Shown piece after piece: positions 44,342 through 52,080 of a DNA stretch of 64,000 nucleotides. A program made the translations under genes and the position numbers. Where the stretch lies: positions 1 through 64,000 of the forward strand of contig JAJPHO010000097.1 of NCBI GenBank assembly GCA_021325215.1, read 5' to 3'. How positions within the stretch are numbered: position 1 is the first letter of the stretch; each line of letters starts with the position of its first letter. Source of the stretch: Alphaproteobacteria bacterium. Lineage in GTDB: Bacteria > Pseudomonadota > Alphaproteobacteria > Rhodospirillales > Magnetospirillaceae. Below the pieces are notes generated by a model, which saw nothing but the letters and a program-made list of their open reading frames with translations, searched no databases and was not told the DNA's origin.

Positions 44342-45224
44342 CGAAGTCCACGAAGGCCCGCAGCGGCGCCGGCATGTGCCGCCGGCCCGCATAATAGAGG
44401 AACGGTCCTGGAAATTCCTGCCACCAGGGTTCCAGAACCGGTTCCAAGAGACCGCCGTCGAGCTGGGGGCGGATCATGTCCTCGAAAATATGAATGATGC
44501 CGACCCCGGCGACCGCCGCGCCGATGGCGAGGTCGATCGAGCTGCCGGGCCGCACCAGCAGCGGAGCGGGGGGATCGACGCGGATCGTTTCGCCGTCCTT
44601 TTCGAAATCCCAGCTCGGCTTAGCGCCGCCGGCGAACTGGCCGCGCAGGCAGGCATGGTCCAGCAGGTCGCGGGGATGGAGCGGGCGGCCGCGCTCGGCC
44701 ATATAGGACGGCGCCGCGGCGGTGGCGAAGCGTTGGGTCCGCGGGCCGATCGGGATAGCGATCATGTCCTGCTCCAGCCGCTCGTCATAACGGATGCCGG
44801 CGTCGCAGCCGGCCGCCAGCAGGTCGACGAAGCTGTCCTCGACCACCACTTCCAGCCGGATGTCGGGATAGAGCTTGAGGAAGGGCGGGATCAGCGGGGC
44901 CAGGATGATGCGCGCGGCGCTGGCCGGAACATTGAGCCGCAGCGTGCCGGCGGGCCGGCCGCGAAAGGCGTTCAGCACGTCGAAGGCCGCTTCCATCTCG
45001 TCCAGCACCGGCGTCAACCGCTCGATCAGCCGCTGGCCCGCTTCGGTCGGGGTGACGCTGCGGGTGGTGCGGTTGAGCAGGCGCAATTCCAGCCGCGCTT
45101 CGAGACGCGCCACCGCGGCGCTGAGGCCGGAGGCGGAGACGCCGCTGATCCGCGCCGCATCGCGGAAGCCTTTGGCGCGCGCCACCGACAGGAAGGCGGC
45201 GAGATCGTTGAAATCCGGGCTCAT
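44322..45224 (-). CDS. LysR-family regulator (next to aldo/keto reductase)
   Basis: 300 aa. HTH KGFRDAARISGVSASGLSAAVARLEARLELRLLNRTTRSV, then a co-inducer domain beginning GTLRLNVPASAARIILAPLIPPF. It is divergent from the aldo/keto reductase gene at 45324. A TGTTCG...CGAACA inverted repeat sits directly before its start codon. Confidence 0.9.
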   Translation of the reverse strand: MSPDFNDLAAFLSVARAKGFRDAARISGVSASGLSAAVARLEARLELRLLNRTTRSVTPTEAGQRLIERLTPVLDEMEAAFDVLNAFRGRPAGTLRLNVPASAARIILAPLIPPFLKLYPDIRLEVVVEDSFVDLLAAGCDAGIRYDERLEQDMIAIPIGPRTQRFATAAAPSYMAERGRPLHPRDLLDHACLRGQFAGGAKPSWDFEKDGETIRVDPPAPLLVRPGSSIDLAIGAAVAGVGIIHIFEDMIRPQLDGGLLEPVLEPWWQEFPGPFLYYAGRRHMPAPLRAFVDFVRKGQG

Positions 45225-45242
45225 TGTTCGTCCTTTCGAACA
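45225..45242. promoter_or_regulatory. inverted repeat before LysR start
   Basis: TGTTCG (45225-45230) and CGAACA (45237-45242) are exact inverted halves with a 6-base spacer, directly abutting the LysR start codon. The location fits an autoregulatory site shared with the divergent reductase gene. Confidence 0.4.
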
Positions 45243-45323
45243 GCCCGTGCAGATTAGGCCCGATTATCAAACGGAGCAATCGCGGCCATAGTCCCGTCAC
45301 CCCCTTTTCGACGGAGACCTCCG

Positions 45324-46175
45324 ATGTCCCACAGCACCTTTTCCTTGGCCGGCCGCGCCATCAACCGCATGGGCTATGGCGCCATGCAGCTGGCCGGTCC
45401 GCATGTGTTCGGTCCGCCCAAGGACCATGCCGGCGCCCTGGCCGTTCTGCGCGAGGCGCTGCGGCTGGGCGTCAACCATATCGACACCAGCGATTTCTAC
45501 GGCCCGCATGTCACCAACCGGCTGATCCGCGAGGCGCTGTCGCCTTATCCGGACGATCTGCTGATCGTCACCAAGCTGGGCGCGGTGCGCGGCGCGGACG
45601 GTGCCTGGCTTCCGGCCCAGGAGCCCGAGGATTACGCCCGCGGAATCGAGGACAATCTGCGCAATCTCGGGCTCGACGCGCTGGACCTGGTCAATCTGCG
45701 CATCATGGGCGATATCCATGCGCCGTCCGAAGGCTCGATCGCCCGCCAGGTCGAGGCGGCGGCGGAGCTGCAGCGCAAAGGCCTGATCCGCCATGTCGGT
45801 CTCAGCAACGTCACCTCGGCGCAGGTGGCCGAGGCGCGCCCCATCACCGAGATCGTCTGCGTGCAGAACCACTACAATCTGGTCCACCGCGCCGACGATG
45901 CGCTGGTCGACGAGCTGGCGGAAGCCGGCATCGCCTATGTGCCGTTCTTCCCGCTGGGCGGCTTCACCCCGATCCAGTCCGGCGGACTGTCCAAGATCGC
46001 CGTCCGGCTGACGGTCACGCCGATGCAGCTGGCGCTGGCCTGGCTGCTGCACCGCGCGCCCAATATCCTGCTGATTCCCGGCACCTCGTCCGTCGCCCAT
46101 CTGCGCGAGAACGTCGCCGCCGCCGATCTGGTTCTGGATGCGGAAACCCTGGCCGAGCTGGAAAACCTGGCCTGA
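45324..46175 (+). CDS. aldo/keto reductase (YdbC-like)
   Basis: 283 aa. AKR barrel with NHIDTSDFYGP (Asp and Tyr), LLIVTKLGA (Lys) and GLIRHVGLSNVTS. The usual catalytic histidine segment reads ALDLVNLRIMG, so the histidine is absent, as in E. coli YdbC-type pyridoxal/aldehyde reductases. Function: NADPH-dependent carbonyl reduction, substrate unknown. Convergent with the receiver gene; the stops nearly touch (46175/46176). Confidence 0.88.
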   Translation: MSHSTFSLAGRAINRMGYGAMQLAGPHVFGPPKDHAGALAVLREALRLGVNHIDTSDFYGPHVTNRLIREALSPYPDDLLIVTKLGAVRGADGAWLPAQEPEDYARGIEDNLRNLGLDALDLVNLRIMGDIHAPSEGSIARQVEAAAELQRKGLIRHVGLSNVTSAQVAEARPITEIVCVQNHYNLVHRADDALVDELAEAGIAYVPFFPLGGFTPIQSGGLSKIAVRLTVTPMQLALAWLLHRAPNILLIPGTSSVAHLRENVAAADLVLDAETLAELENLA

Positions 46176-46532
46176 TCAGACGCCGGCCGCCAGCGCCTTG
46201 TCGATAGCCTGGCGCAGATCGGCCTGCATGAAGGGTTTGGTCAGGGTGATGTGGTCGCTATAGGCCGGGTCCAGCCCGGCGGAGCCGTAGCCGCTGGCGA
46301 AGATCACCGGCACGCCCCGCTTCTCCAGCAGCTCGGCGACCGGATAGGAGGCCCGCCCGTCGAGATTGATGTCGAGGATGGCGAGGTCGATCCGTTCGAG
46401 GCGGGCCGATTCCATCGCCTGCGGCAGGCGCAGGGCCAGACCGGCCACCTCGTAGCCGAGGTCGGTCAGCATGTCCTCGATCATCAGGGCGATGCTCATC
46501 TCGTCCTCGACCACCAGGATACGGGCGCTCAT
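46176..46532 (-). CDS. single-domain response regulator (FATGUY-like)
   Basis: 118-aa receiver domain without an output domain. Acidic pocket EDE at 9-11, phosphoacceptor in LAILDINLDG and LTKPF. The stretch VPVIFASGYGSAGL resembles the FATGUY motif of alphaproteobacterial receivers such as Sma0114, with Ser for Thr. These usually pair with HWE/HisKA_2 kinases; no kinase gene is adjacent, so this is an orphan here. Confidence 0.88.
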   Translation of the reverse strand: MSARILVVEDEMSIALMIEDMLTDLGYEVAGLALRLPQAMESARLERIDLAILDINLDGRASYPVAELLEKRGVPVIFASGYGSAGLDPAYSDHITLTKPFMQADLRQAIDKALAAGV

Positions 46533-46609
46533 GGTGTCACGGGCTCCTCGTCATAAATGCTGACCGGCGCTGTGCGGCGAGGGGGCAAATTCCGTTCCTT
46601 CCGATGCCG

Positions 46610-47020
46610 TCAGGAGGCCTCTTCCAATCGCGCGGCGGCGGCATACCGGGCGCGGGCCTGTTTGATTTCGGCGTGATGGCTTTCCGCCCAGCGCGCCAGC
46701 ACGGACAGGGGAACCACCAGCGACCGGCCCAATTCGGTCAGGGCATATTCGGTGCTGGGCGGCGTGGTCGGGTGGACGGTGCGGCTGATCAGCCCGTCCT
46801 CCTGCAATTCGCGCAGGGTCTGGGTCAGCATGCGCTGCGAGATGTCGGGAATGGCGCGGCGCAGCTCGCCGAACCGGTGCGACCGCTCGGCCAGGGTGGA
46901 GATCACCAGCGTGCTCCATTTGTCGCCGATCCGGTCCAGCACGTCGCGGATCGGACAGGTGTCCGGCAGGGCCTTCTGGTCGCGGTAGCGCTCGGCGGTC
47001 AAGGGCGTGTCTTCGCTCAT
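46610..47020 (-). CDS. HxlR-family regulator (QorR/YtfH-like)
   Basis: 136 aa from ATG 47020 (GAGG upstream). HxlR winged helix: [59 protein letters not shown]. The conserved cysteine C22 of this family can sense electrophiles or oxidants. It is divergent from a QorB/YtfG-like NAD(P)H oxidoreductase gene, the same pairing as E. coli ytfH/ytfG. Confidence 0.92.
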   Translation of the reverse strand: MSEDTPLTAERYRDQKALPDTCPIRDVLDRIGDKWSTLVISTLAERSHRFGELRRAIPDISQRMLTQTLRELQEDGLISRTVHPTTPPSTEYALTELGRSLVVPLSVLARWAESHHAEIKQARARYAAAARLEEAS

Positions 47021-47089
47021 GGTTACCTCGGTGTTCCTATCTGCGGGCAAGCTGCCTTCTTTACGGCGCGCTCGCAGGGCTTATTTTAT

Positions 47090-47130
47090 CCATAGTCTCA
47101 AAAAGAGACCAGCATTCAATTTGACTATGG
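47090..47130. promoter_or_regulatory. nested inverted repeats in the HxlR / QorB-like intergenic region
   Basis: CCATAGTC (47090-47097) pairs exactly with GACTATGG (47123-47130). Inside, GTCTC (47095-47099) pairs with GAGAC (47105-47109) across AAAAA. The region covers the probable promoter of the oxidoreductase gene, and the HxlR protein is the likely ligand. Confidence 0.55.
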
Positions 47131-47138
47131 AGTATCCG

Positions 47139-48035
47139 ATGTCTACCCCCGATCTTCTCGTTACCGGCGCCGGCGGCCAGCTCGGCCAGCGCGTTCTGCA
47201 TCATCTGACCGACAGCTTGAAAATCCCGGCCGGGCGCATCGCCGCCGCCACCCGCAAGCCCGAGAGCCTGGCCGCCTGGGCGGCGCAGGGCGTTGCGTTG
47301 CGGCGCGCCGATTTCGATGAGCCGGCCTCTCTGGAGCAGGCCTTCGCCGGCATTTCGCGGCTGCTGCTGATCAGCACCGATGCGCTCGACCGGCCCGGCC
47401 ATCGCCTGGCCCAGCACCGCGCCGCCATCGCCGCCGCCGCCAAGGCCGGTGTGTCGCATGTCGTCTACACCTCGATGCCGAAGCCCGAGACTTCCGCGGT
47501 GCTGTTCGCCCCCGACCATGCCGGCACCGAAGCGGCTTTGGCCGCCAGCGCCCTGCCGGAATGGACCGTGCTGCGCAACAATTGGTATTTCGAGAATCTG
47601 TTCTTCAGCCTGCCGTCGGCCCTCGGCTCGGGAAGCTGGTACAGCGCCGCCGGCGAGGGGCGCATCGCCCATATCGGCCGCGACGACCTGGCGCGCGCCG
47701 CCGCCGCTGCCCTGGCGGGTGCCGTGACGGGGAAGAGCACCCTGACCCTGACCGGCGCCAAGGCTTACAGCACCGCCGAGATCGCCGCCCTGGTGACGAA
47801 GACCGTCGGCCGTCCGCTGGCGGTGGTGCCGGTGCCGGTCGAGGGATTGGTGCAGGGTATGATCGCGCATGGGCTGCCGGAAGGGCTGGCCCGCACCTTC
47901 GCGTCGTTCGACACCAACACCGCGCAAGGCGGGCTGGCCGACATTACCGGCGATTATCGCGCTTTGACGGGAAGCGAGCCGCAGGGGTTCGAGGACTGGC
48001 TGGCGGCGAACAAGGCGGTCCTGGCTGCCCTGTGA
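47139..48035 (+). CDS. NmrA/QorB-like NAD(P)H-binding oxidoreductase
   Basis: 298 aa from ATG 47139 (GGAG upstream). Atypical SDR of the QorB/YtfG type: NADP motif VTGAGGQLGQRVL at the start, a TADFDEPASLEQAF-like region, VVYTSMPKPE, and LRNNWYFENL. It reduces quinones with NADPH in E. coli; the substrate here is inferred. Divergent from the HxlR regulator. Confidence 0.9.
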   Translation: MSTPDLLVTGAGGQLGQRVLHHLTDSLKIPAGRIAAATRKPESLAAWAAQGVALRRADFDEPASLEQAFAGISRLLLISTDALDRPGHRLAQHRAAIAAAAKAGVSHVVYTSMPKPETSAVLFAPDHAGTEAALAASALPEWTVLRNNWYFENLFFSLPSALGSGSWYSAAGEGRIAHIGRDDLARAAAAALAGAVTGKSTLTLTGAKAYSTAEIAALVTKTVGRPLAVVPVPVEGLVQGMIAHGLPEGLARTFASFDTNTAQGGLADITGDYRALTGSEPQGFEDWLAANKAVLAAL

Positions 48036-48252
48036 GAGCAGATGGGCGCATTCCTTCAAAAAGGGGGAGTGCGTCTCCGCCATCGGCCGGTTCGTCCTTG
48101 ATCAGCTCTCTCGCCCCCTTCCGTTATGCGAAAATTCCCCGCCGAACGGGAGTTAAACTATCGCAGACACGGAAAAGTCACAGGGAATCGCGGCGAACTT
48201 CCGGCGGGACGCGTGTTTTGGCTGCGAGGCGGGGGAGCAGGAGTTTCGCACG
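48036..48252. other. 217-base intergenic region before DUF2231
   Basis: No convincing gene. CGCATTCC (48047-48054) and GGAGTGCG (48066-48073) can pair (one G-U), giving a weak hairpin 12 bases after the oxidoreductase stop that may be a terminator without a T-run. The rest is unremarkable. AGGAG lies just before 48253. Confidence 0.35.
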
Positions 48253-48675
48253 ATGTCCGATCCCGCGTCCCGGCGGCCGATCCATCCCTACCTGATTCCG
48301 TTTCCCATCGCCTGCTTCGCGGGCGCTCTGCTGACCGACATCGCCTATTGGGGCACGGCGGAGATGATGTGGGCGGATTTCTCCGCCTGGCTGGTCACCG
48401 TCGGGCTGATCCTCGCCGTTGTGGCGGCGATCGCCGGCCTGATCGACTTCCTGTCCCGCCAGGCCATCCGCCGGCGGCAGCCGGCCTGGTTCCATGCGAC
48501 GGGAAACGCGATCGTACTGCTGCTGGCCCTCTTCAATACGCTGGTGCATAGCCGCGACGCCTGGACCTCGGTGGTGCCGTTCGGGGTGATCCTGTCCGCC
48601 GCGACCGTGGCGGTGCTGGCCTTCACCGGCTGGATGGGCTGGACGCTGGTCCATGATCCGGAGGTGGCCGAATGA
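48253..48675 (+). CDS. DUF2231-family membrane protein
   Basis: 140 aa with four transmembrane helices. Signature RPIHPYLIPFPIACFAGALLTDIAYW and TGNAIVLLLALFNTLVHSRDAW. DUF2231 proteins have no assigned function; conserved histidines (H11, H81) in or near helices could bind haem or metal. The stop overlaps the next gene (ATGA), so it is coupled to the PQQ-type dehydrogenase lipoprotein. Confidence 0.87.
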   Translation: MSDPASRRPIHPYLIPFPIACFAGALLTDIAYWGTAEMMWADFSAWLVTVGLILAVVAAIAGLIDFLSRQAIRRRQPAWFHATGNAIVLLLALFNTLVHSRDAWTSVVPFGVILSAATVAVLAFTGWMGWTLVHDPEVAE

Positions 48676-49988
48676 CCCGCCGGACCGGATGGCTGCTCGC
48701 CGCCGCCCTGCTGGCGCTGGCGGGCTGCGACGATGACGACACCACCGATCCGCAGAGCCAGATCGGCCCCAACCCCGTCCTGCCCGAGATCCGGCAATAT
48801 CTGTTTCCGCCGATGCATCTCGCCGAGATCGCCGGGTGGAAGGAGGGGGAAGCCCCCATTGTGCCGCAAGGCCTGAAAATCGAGGCGCTGGCGACCGGGC
48901 TGCAGCATCCGCGCGCGCTGTACGTGCTGCCCAACGGCGACATCCTGGTCAGCGAATCGAAGGCGCCCTATCCCCAGCCGATCAGGCGGCCCAAGGATCT
49001 GGTGATGGGCTGGATCGAGTCGATGGTGACCTCGGCCGGCAAGACCGGTTCCGCCAACCGCATCTCGATCCTGCGGGAGAACCCGGACGGGCACGGTACC
49101 TCGGTCGACGCGCCGTTCATCGAGCATCTCAATTCGCCGTTCGGCGTGACGCTGGTCGGCAACGACCTCTATGTCGCGCAATCGGGCTCGATCGTGCATT
49201 TTCCCTACACCGAGGGAGAAACCCGGATCGACGCCAAACCGGCTCTGCTGACCGAGATTCCCGGCGGCCCGATCGACCATCACTGGACCAAGAGCCTGCT
49301 GGCCAGCCCCGACGGATCGAAGCTCTATGTCGGGATCGGCTCGAACAGCAATATCACCGAGAACGGCATGGAGGCCGAGAAGAACCGGGCCGATATCCTC
49401 GAGGTCGACCGCGGCACCGGCAATTTCCGCGTCTTCGCCAGCGGCTTGCGCAATCCCAATGCGATGAGCTGGGACCCGCAAAGCGGCGCCATGTGGACGG
49501 TGGTCAACGAGCGCGACGAAATCGGCCCCAACCTGGTCCCCGACTATCTGACCTCGGTCCAGGACGGCGCCTTTTACGGGTGGCCCTATTCCTATTACGG
49601 CCAGCATCTCGATCCGCGCGTGCGGCCCCAGCGGCCGGACCTGGTGGCCCAGGCGATCGCGCCGGATTATGCGCTCAGTTCACATGTGGCGCCGCTCGGC
49701 CTCGCTTTCGCCGAAGGCAGCAGCCTGCCCGACAAATACAAAGCCGGCGCCTTCGTCGGCGAGCATGGCAGCTGGAACCGCATACAACTCAATGGCTACA
49801 AGGTGGTCTTCGTGCCCTTCGCCGATGGCAAGCCCGCCGGCAAAGCCGAGGATGTGGTGACCGGCTTCCTCGGCCCCGACGGCAAGGCGCGCGGCCGGCC
49901 GGTCGGGCTGGCCTTCGACAAAATGGGCGCGCTGCTGATCGCCGACGATGTCGGCAATACCGTCTGGCGTGTCAGCGCGGCGCAATAA
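48672..49988 (+). CDS. PQQ-dependent sugar dehydrogenase-like lipoprotein
   Basis: 438 aa from ATG 48672. Lipoprotein signal LLALAGC (C19, followed by D, which in E. coli can mark inner-membrane retention). The six-bladed propeller of the GDH/sorbosone-dehydrogenase family shows QGLKIEALATGLQHPRALYVLPNGDILVSE, PFGVTLVGNDLYVA, SGLRNPNAMSWDP and late GEHGSWNR. It oxidises sugars or aldehydes with PQQ in the periplasm; substrate unknown. Coupled to the DUF2231 membrane protein. Confidence 0.88.
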   Translation: MTRRTGWLLAAALLALAGCDDDDTTDPQSQIGPNPVLPEIRQYLFPPMHLAEIAGWKEGEAPIVPQGLKIEALATGLQHPRALYVLPNGDILVSESKAPYPQPIRRPKDLVMGWIESMVTSAGKTGSANRISILRENPDGHGTSVDAPFIEHLNSPFGVTLVGNDLYVAQSGSIVHFPYTEGETRIDAKPALLTEIPGGPIDHHWTKSLLASPDGSKLYVGIGSNSNITENGMEAEKNRADILEVDRGTGNFRVFASGLRNPNAMSWDPQSGAMWTVVNERDEIGPNLVPDYLTSVQDGAFYGWPYSYYGQHLDPRVRPQRPDLVAQAIAPDYALSSHVAPLGLAFAEGSSLPDKYKAGAFVGEHGSWNRIQLNGYKVVFVPFADGKPAGKAEDVVTGFLGPDGKARGRPVGLAFDKMGALLIADDVGNTVWRVSAAQ

Positions 49989-50055
49989 GCCGCTTGAAGA
50001 CGGGCGCTCCTTGTCCGATTGATGGGACAACCATCAAGAAGGGGAGGAGAACGCC

Positions 50056-51141
50056 TTGTTTCGCACTTTCATGTTTACCGTGACGATGCTGGCCGCGGTG
50101 GCGGCCGGAGCCGCGGAGCCGCCCGATCCGCATGCGATCCTGGCCGAGTATGGCAAGATCGTTTCGGACCACGGCATCGACGAAGCCCGCGCGGTCGAGA
50201 TCGGCGGTATCAAGCAATGGATCACCGTGCGCGGGCGCGACCGCGACAATCCGATCCTGCTGCTGATCCATGGCGGTCCGGCGGCGCCCGATCTGCCCAA
50301 CCGCTATCTGTTCGAACCGTCCTGGGCCGATTACTTCACCGTGGTCGAATGGGACCAGCGCGGCAGCGGCAAGACCTTCGAGCTGAACGATTCCGCCGCC
50401 GTGGCGCCGACCATGAGCAAGGAACGGATGATCGAGGATGCCGAGGAACTGGTCGATTATCTCCGCCAGACCTACCGGCGCGACAAGATCTTCGTGATGG
50501 GCCATTCCTGGGGCAGCCTGGTCGGGCTGTCGCTGGCCCAGCGGCGCCCGGACCGGCTCTACGCCTATATCGGCGTCGGGCAGATCATCGCCATGAAGCA
50601 GGGCGAGAAGGTCAGCTATGACTGGACCCTGGCCCAGGCGCGCAAGGCGGGTAATGCCGAGGCGGTCAAGGAGCTGACCGCGATCGCCCCCTATCCCGAG
50701 GCCGACGGTTCGGTCCCGCTCGACAAGCTGGGCACCGAACGCAAATGGTCGATCGTGTTCGGCGGCCTGATCCATGGCCGGTCCAGCTATGACCCGCTGG
50801 AGAACACCGAAAAGATCTCACCCGATTATAGCTGGGCCGATTACAAGGCGATCGACCAGGGCAGCGCCTTCACCCTGCCCAAGCTGCTGGATGAGCTGAT
50901 GAATACCGACTTCACCGGCGTGACCCGGCTCGATTGCCCGGTGCTGATGTTCGCCGGACGCACCGACTACACCACCCCGTCGCCGCTGATCGAGCGCTGG
51001 TACGCTGCGGTGACGGCGCCGGCGAAGAAGCTGGTCTGGTTCGAGCAATCCTCGCACATGATTTATGAGGAAGAGCCCGGTCGCTTTCTGGTTCACCTGG
51101 TGCAGGACGTTCTGCCGCTCAGTGGGCGGCCAGCGCCCTGA
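50056..51141 (+). CDS. exported alpha/beta hydrolase (proline iminopeptidase-like)
   Basis: 361 aa from TTG 50056, which has GGAGGAG 7 bases upstream; ATG 50071 is an alternative. Signal peptide ~1-20. Alpha/beta core with LLLIHGGPAAP (oxyanion), WDQRGSGKT, nucleophile elbow MGHSWGSLVG, and late SSHMIYEEEP. HGGP and WDQRGSG are typical of proline iminopeptidase-type (S33) hydrolases. The end overlaps the convergent LytTR gene by 23 bases. Confidence 0.85.
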   Translation: MFRTFMFTVTMLAAVAAGAAEPPDPHAILAEYGKIVSDHGIDEARAVEIGGIKQWITVRGRDRDNPILLLIHGGPAAPDLPNRYLFEPSWADYFTVVEWDQRGSGKTFELNDSAAVAPTMSKERMIEDAEELVDYLRQTYRRDKIFVMGHSWGSLVGLSLAQRRPDRLYAYIGVGQIIAMKQGEKVSYDWTLAQARKAGNAEAVKELTAIAPYPEADGSVPLDKLGTERKWSIVFGGLIHGRSSYDPLENTEKISPDYSWADYKAIDQGSAFTLPKLLDELMNTDFTGVTRLDCPVLMFAGRTDYTTPSPLIERWYAAVTAPAKKLVWFEQSSHMIYEEEPGRFLVHLVQDVLPLSGRPAP

Positions 51142-52024
51142 CCACTTCGGCCCTGCGGCTGGCCGACAGAGGGGCGGAGTCGCGATTGTCGAATTCGACG
51201 CGGCTCTCGCCCAGCTCGGTGCGGGTGATGCCCTTGACCCGGCGCATATTGACCAGCGCCGAACGGTGGGTGCGGATGAAGGCCATGTCGGCCAGTTTGG
51301 CCTCGATGTCCTTCAAGGGCTGGCGCAGCAGCCGTTCCTGGCCGCGCACATGCAGGGCGACGTAATTGCCCTGCGCCTCGATCCAATCGATTTCGCCGGC
51401 GCGCACCAGCACGTCGCCTTCCTTGCCCGGCACCAGAAAGGCCGGTTCGGCGTTGGAGGCGGCGGGCTGGGCGATATCCTTCGGCGGGGTGCGCATGCCG
51501 CGGCGCCACAAGGCGGCCATCCCGACCGCCAGGAACAGGGTCAGCAGGTCCTTGCGATATTCGTAGAACAGATTGCCCGGCCCGAAATCGAAGGAATAGG
51601 CATCGCCGGCCAGCGCGTGGACCGGATAGCGCAGCCCGGCCATCAGGCCGACATGCACCGCCGAACAGACGATGCTGGTGACCAAATAGGTTCCCAGCCG
51701 GGCGAGCGGACCCAGGCCGCGCGCCGCGACCTTGTCGTCCCACGGCAGCAGCAGGGCGAAGGTGACGGCCCAGCCGACCCAGCTGGTCAATTCCCAGCAA
51801 TAGGGTCTCCAGCGCGCCAGGTGACTGCCATTGCGGTCGAGGTCGAAATGGATCGACACCGCATTGATCAGGCAGGCGGCCAGGATCACGCCGCTGCAGA
51901 TGACATATTGCGATAGGATGGGCCGGCCGGAAAAGAATCGCAGAATGGCGGGTCGGGTCTCGTTCGTCACGCGTAAGGCCTCGTTCGTCCCTCGAACCGC
52001 CGGGTCCATCCCATCGGGACCCAT
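51119..52024 (-). CDS. LytTR-domain membrane regulator
   Basis: 301 aa. About four transmembrane helices at ~35-180 (an MHYT-like or 7TMR-type sensor is not recognised), then a LytTR DNA-binding domain at ~205-300 (VLVRAGEIDWIEAQGNYVALHVRGQERLLRQPLKDIEAKL, FIRTHRSALVNMRRV). A membrane-bound direct regulator is inferred. The start is uncertain (52024, 52009 or a GTG further in). Divergent from the flavoprotein gene at 52081. Confidence 0.88.
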   Translation of the reverse strand: MGPDGMDPAVRGTNEALRVTNETRPAILRFFSGRPILSQYVICSGVILAACLINAVSIHFDLDRNGSHLARWRPYCWELTSWVGWAVTFALLLPWDDKVAARGLGPLARLGTYLVTSIVCSAVHVGLMAGLRYPVHALAGDAYSFDFGPGNLFYEYRKDLLTLFLAVGMAALWRRGMRTPPKDIAQPAASNAEPAFLVPGKEGDVLVRAGEIDWIEAQGNYVALHVRGQERLLRQPLKDIEAKLADMAFIRTHRSALVNMRRVKGITRTELGESRVEFDNRDSAPLSASRRAEVVRALAAH

Positions 52025-52080
52025 GCCGGCGAAAGCCAGAGTAGCGTCTCCTCCAGCGAATTTGAAGAAAGGGCAGGGGC

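Noticed and set aside
45324-46175. Missing catalytic histidine in the aldo/keto reductase as a sign of an inactive enzyme
   Set aside because: YdbC-type reductases share this LRIM/LRLM segment, so it is a family trait.
48126-48551. Alternative frame over DUF2231
   Set aside because: It has no domain and lacks the membrane pattern. The frame starting at 48253 has clear DUF2231 signatures and coupling to the next gene.
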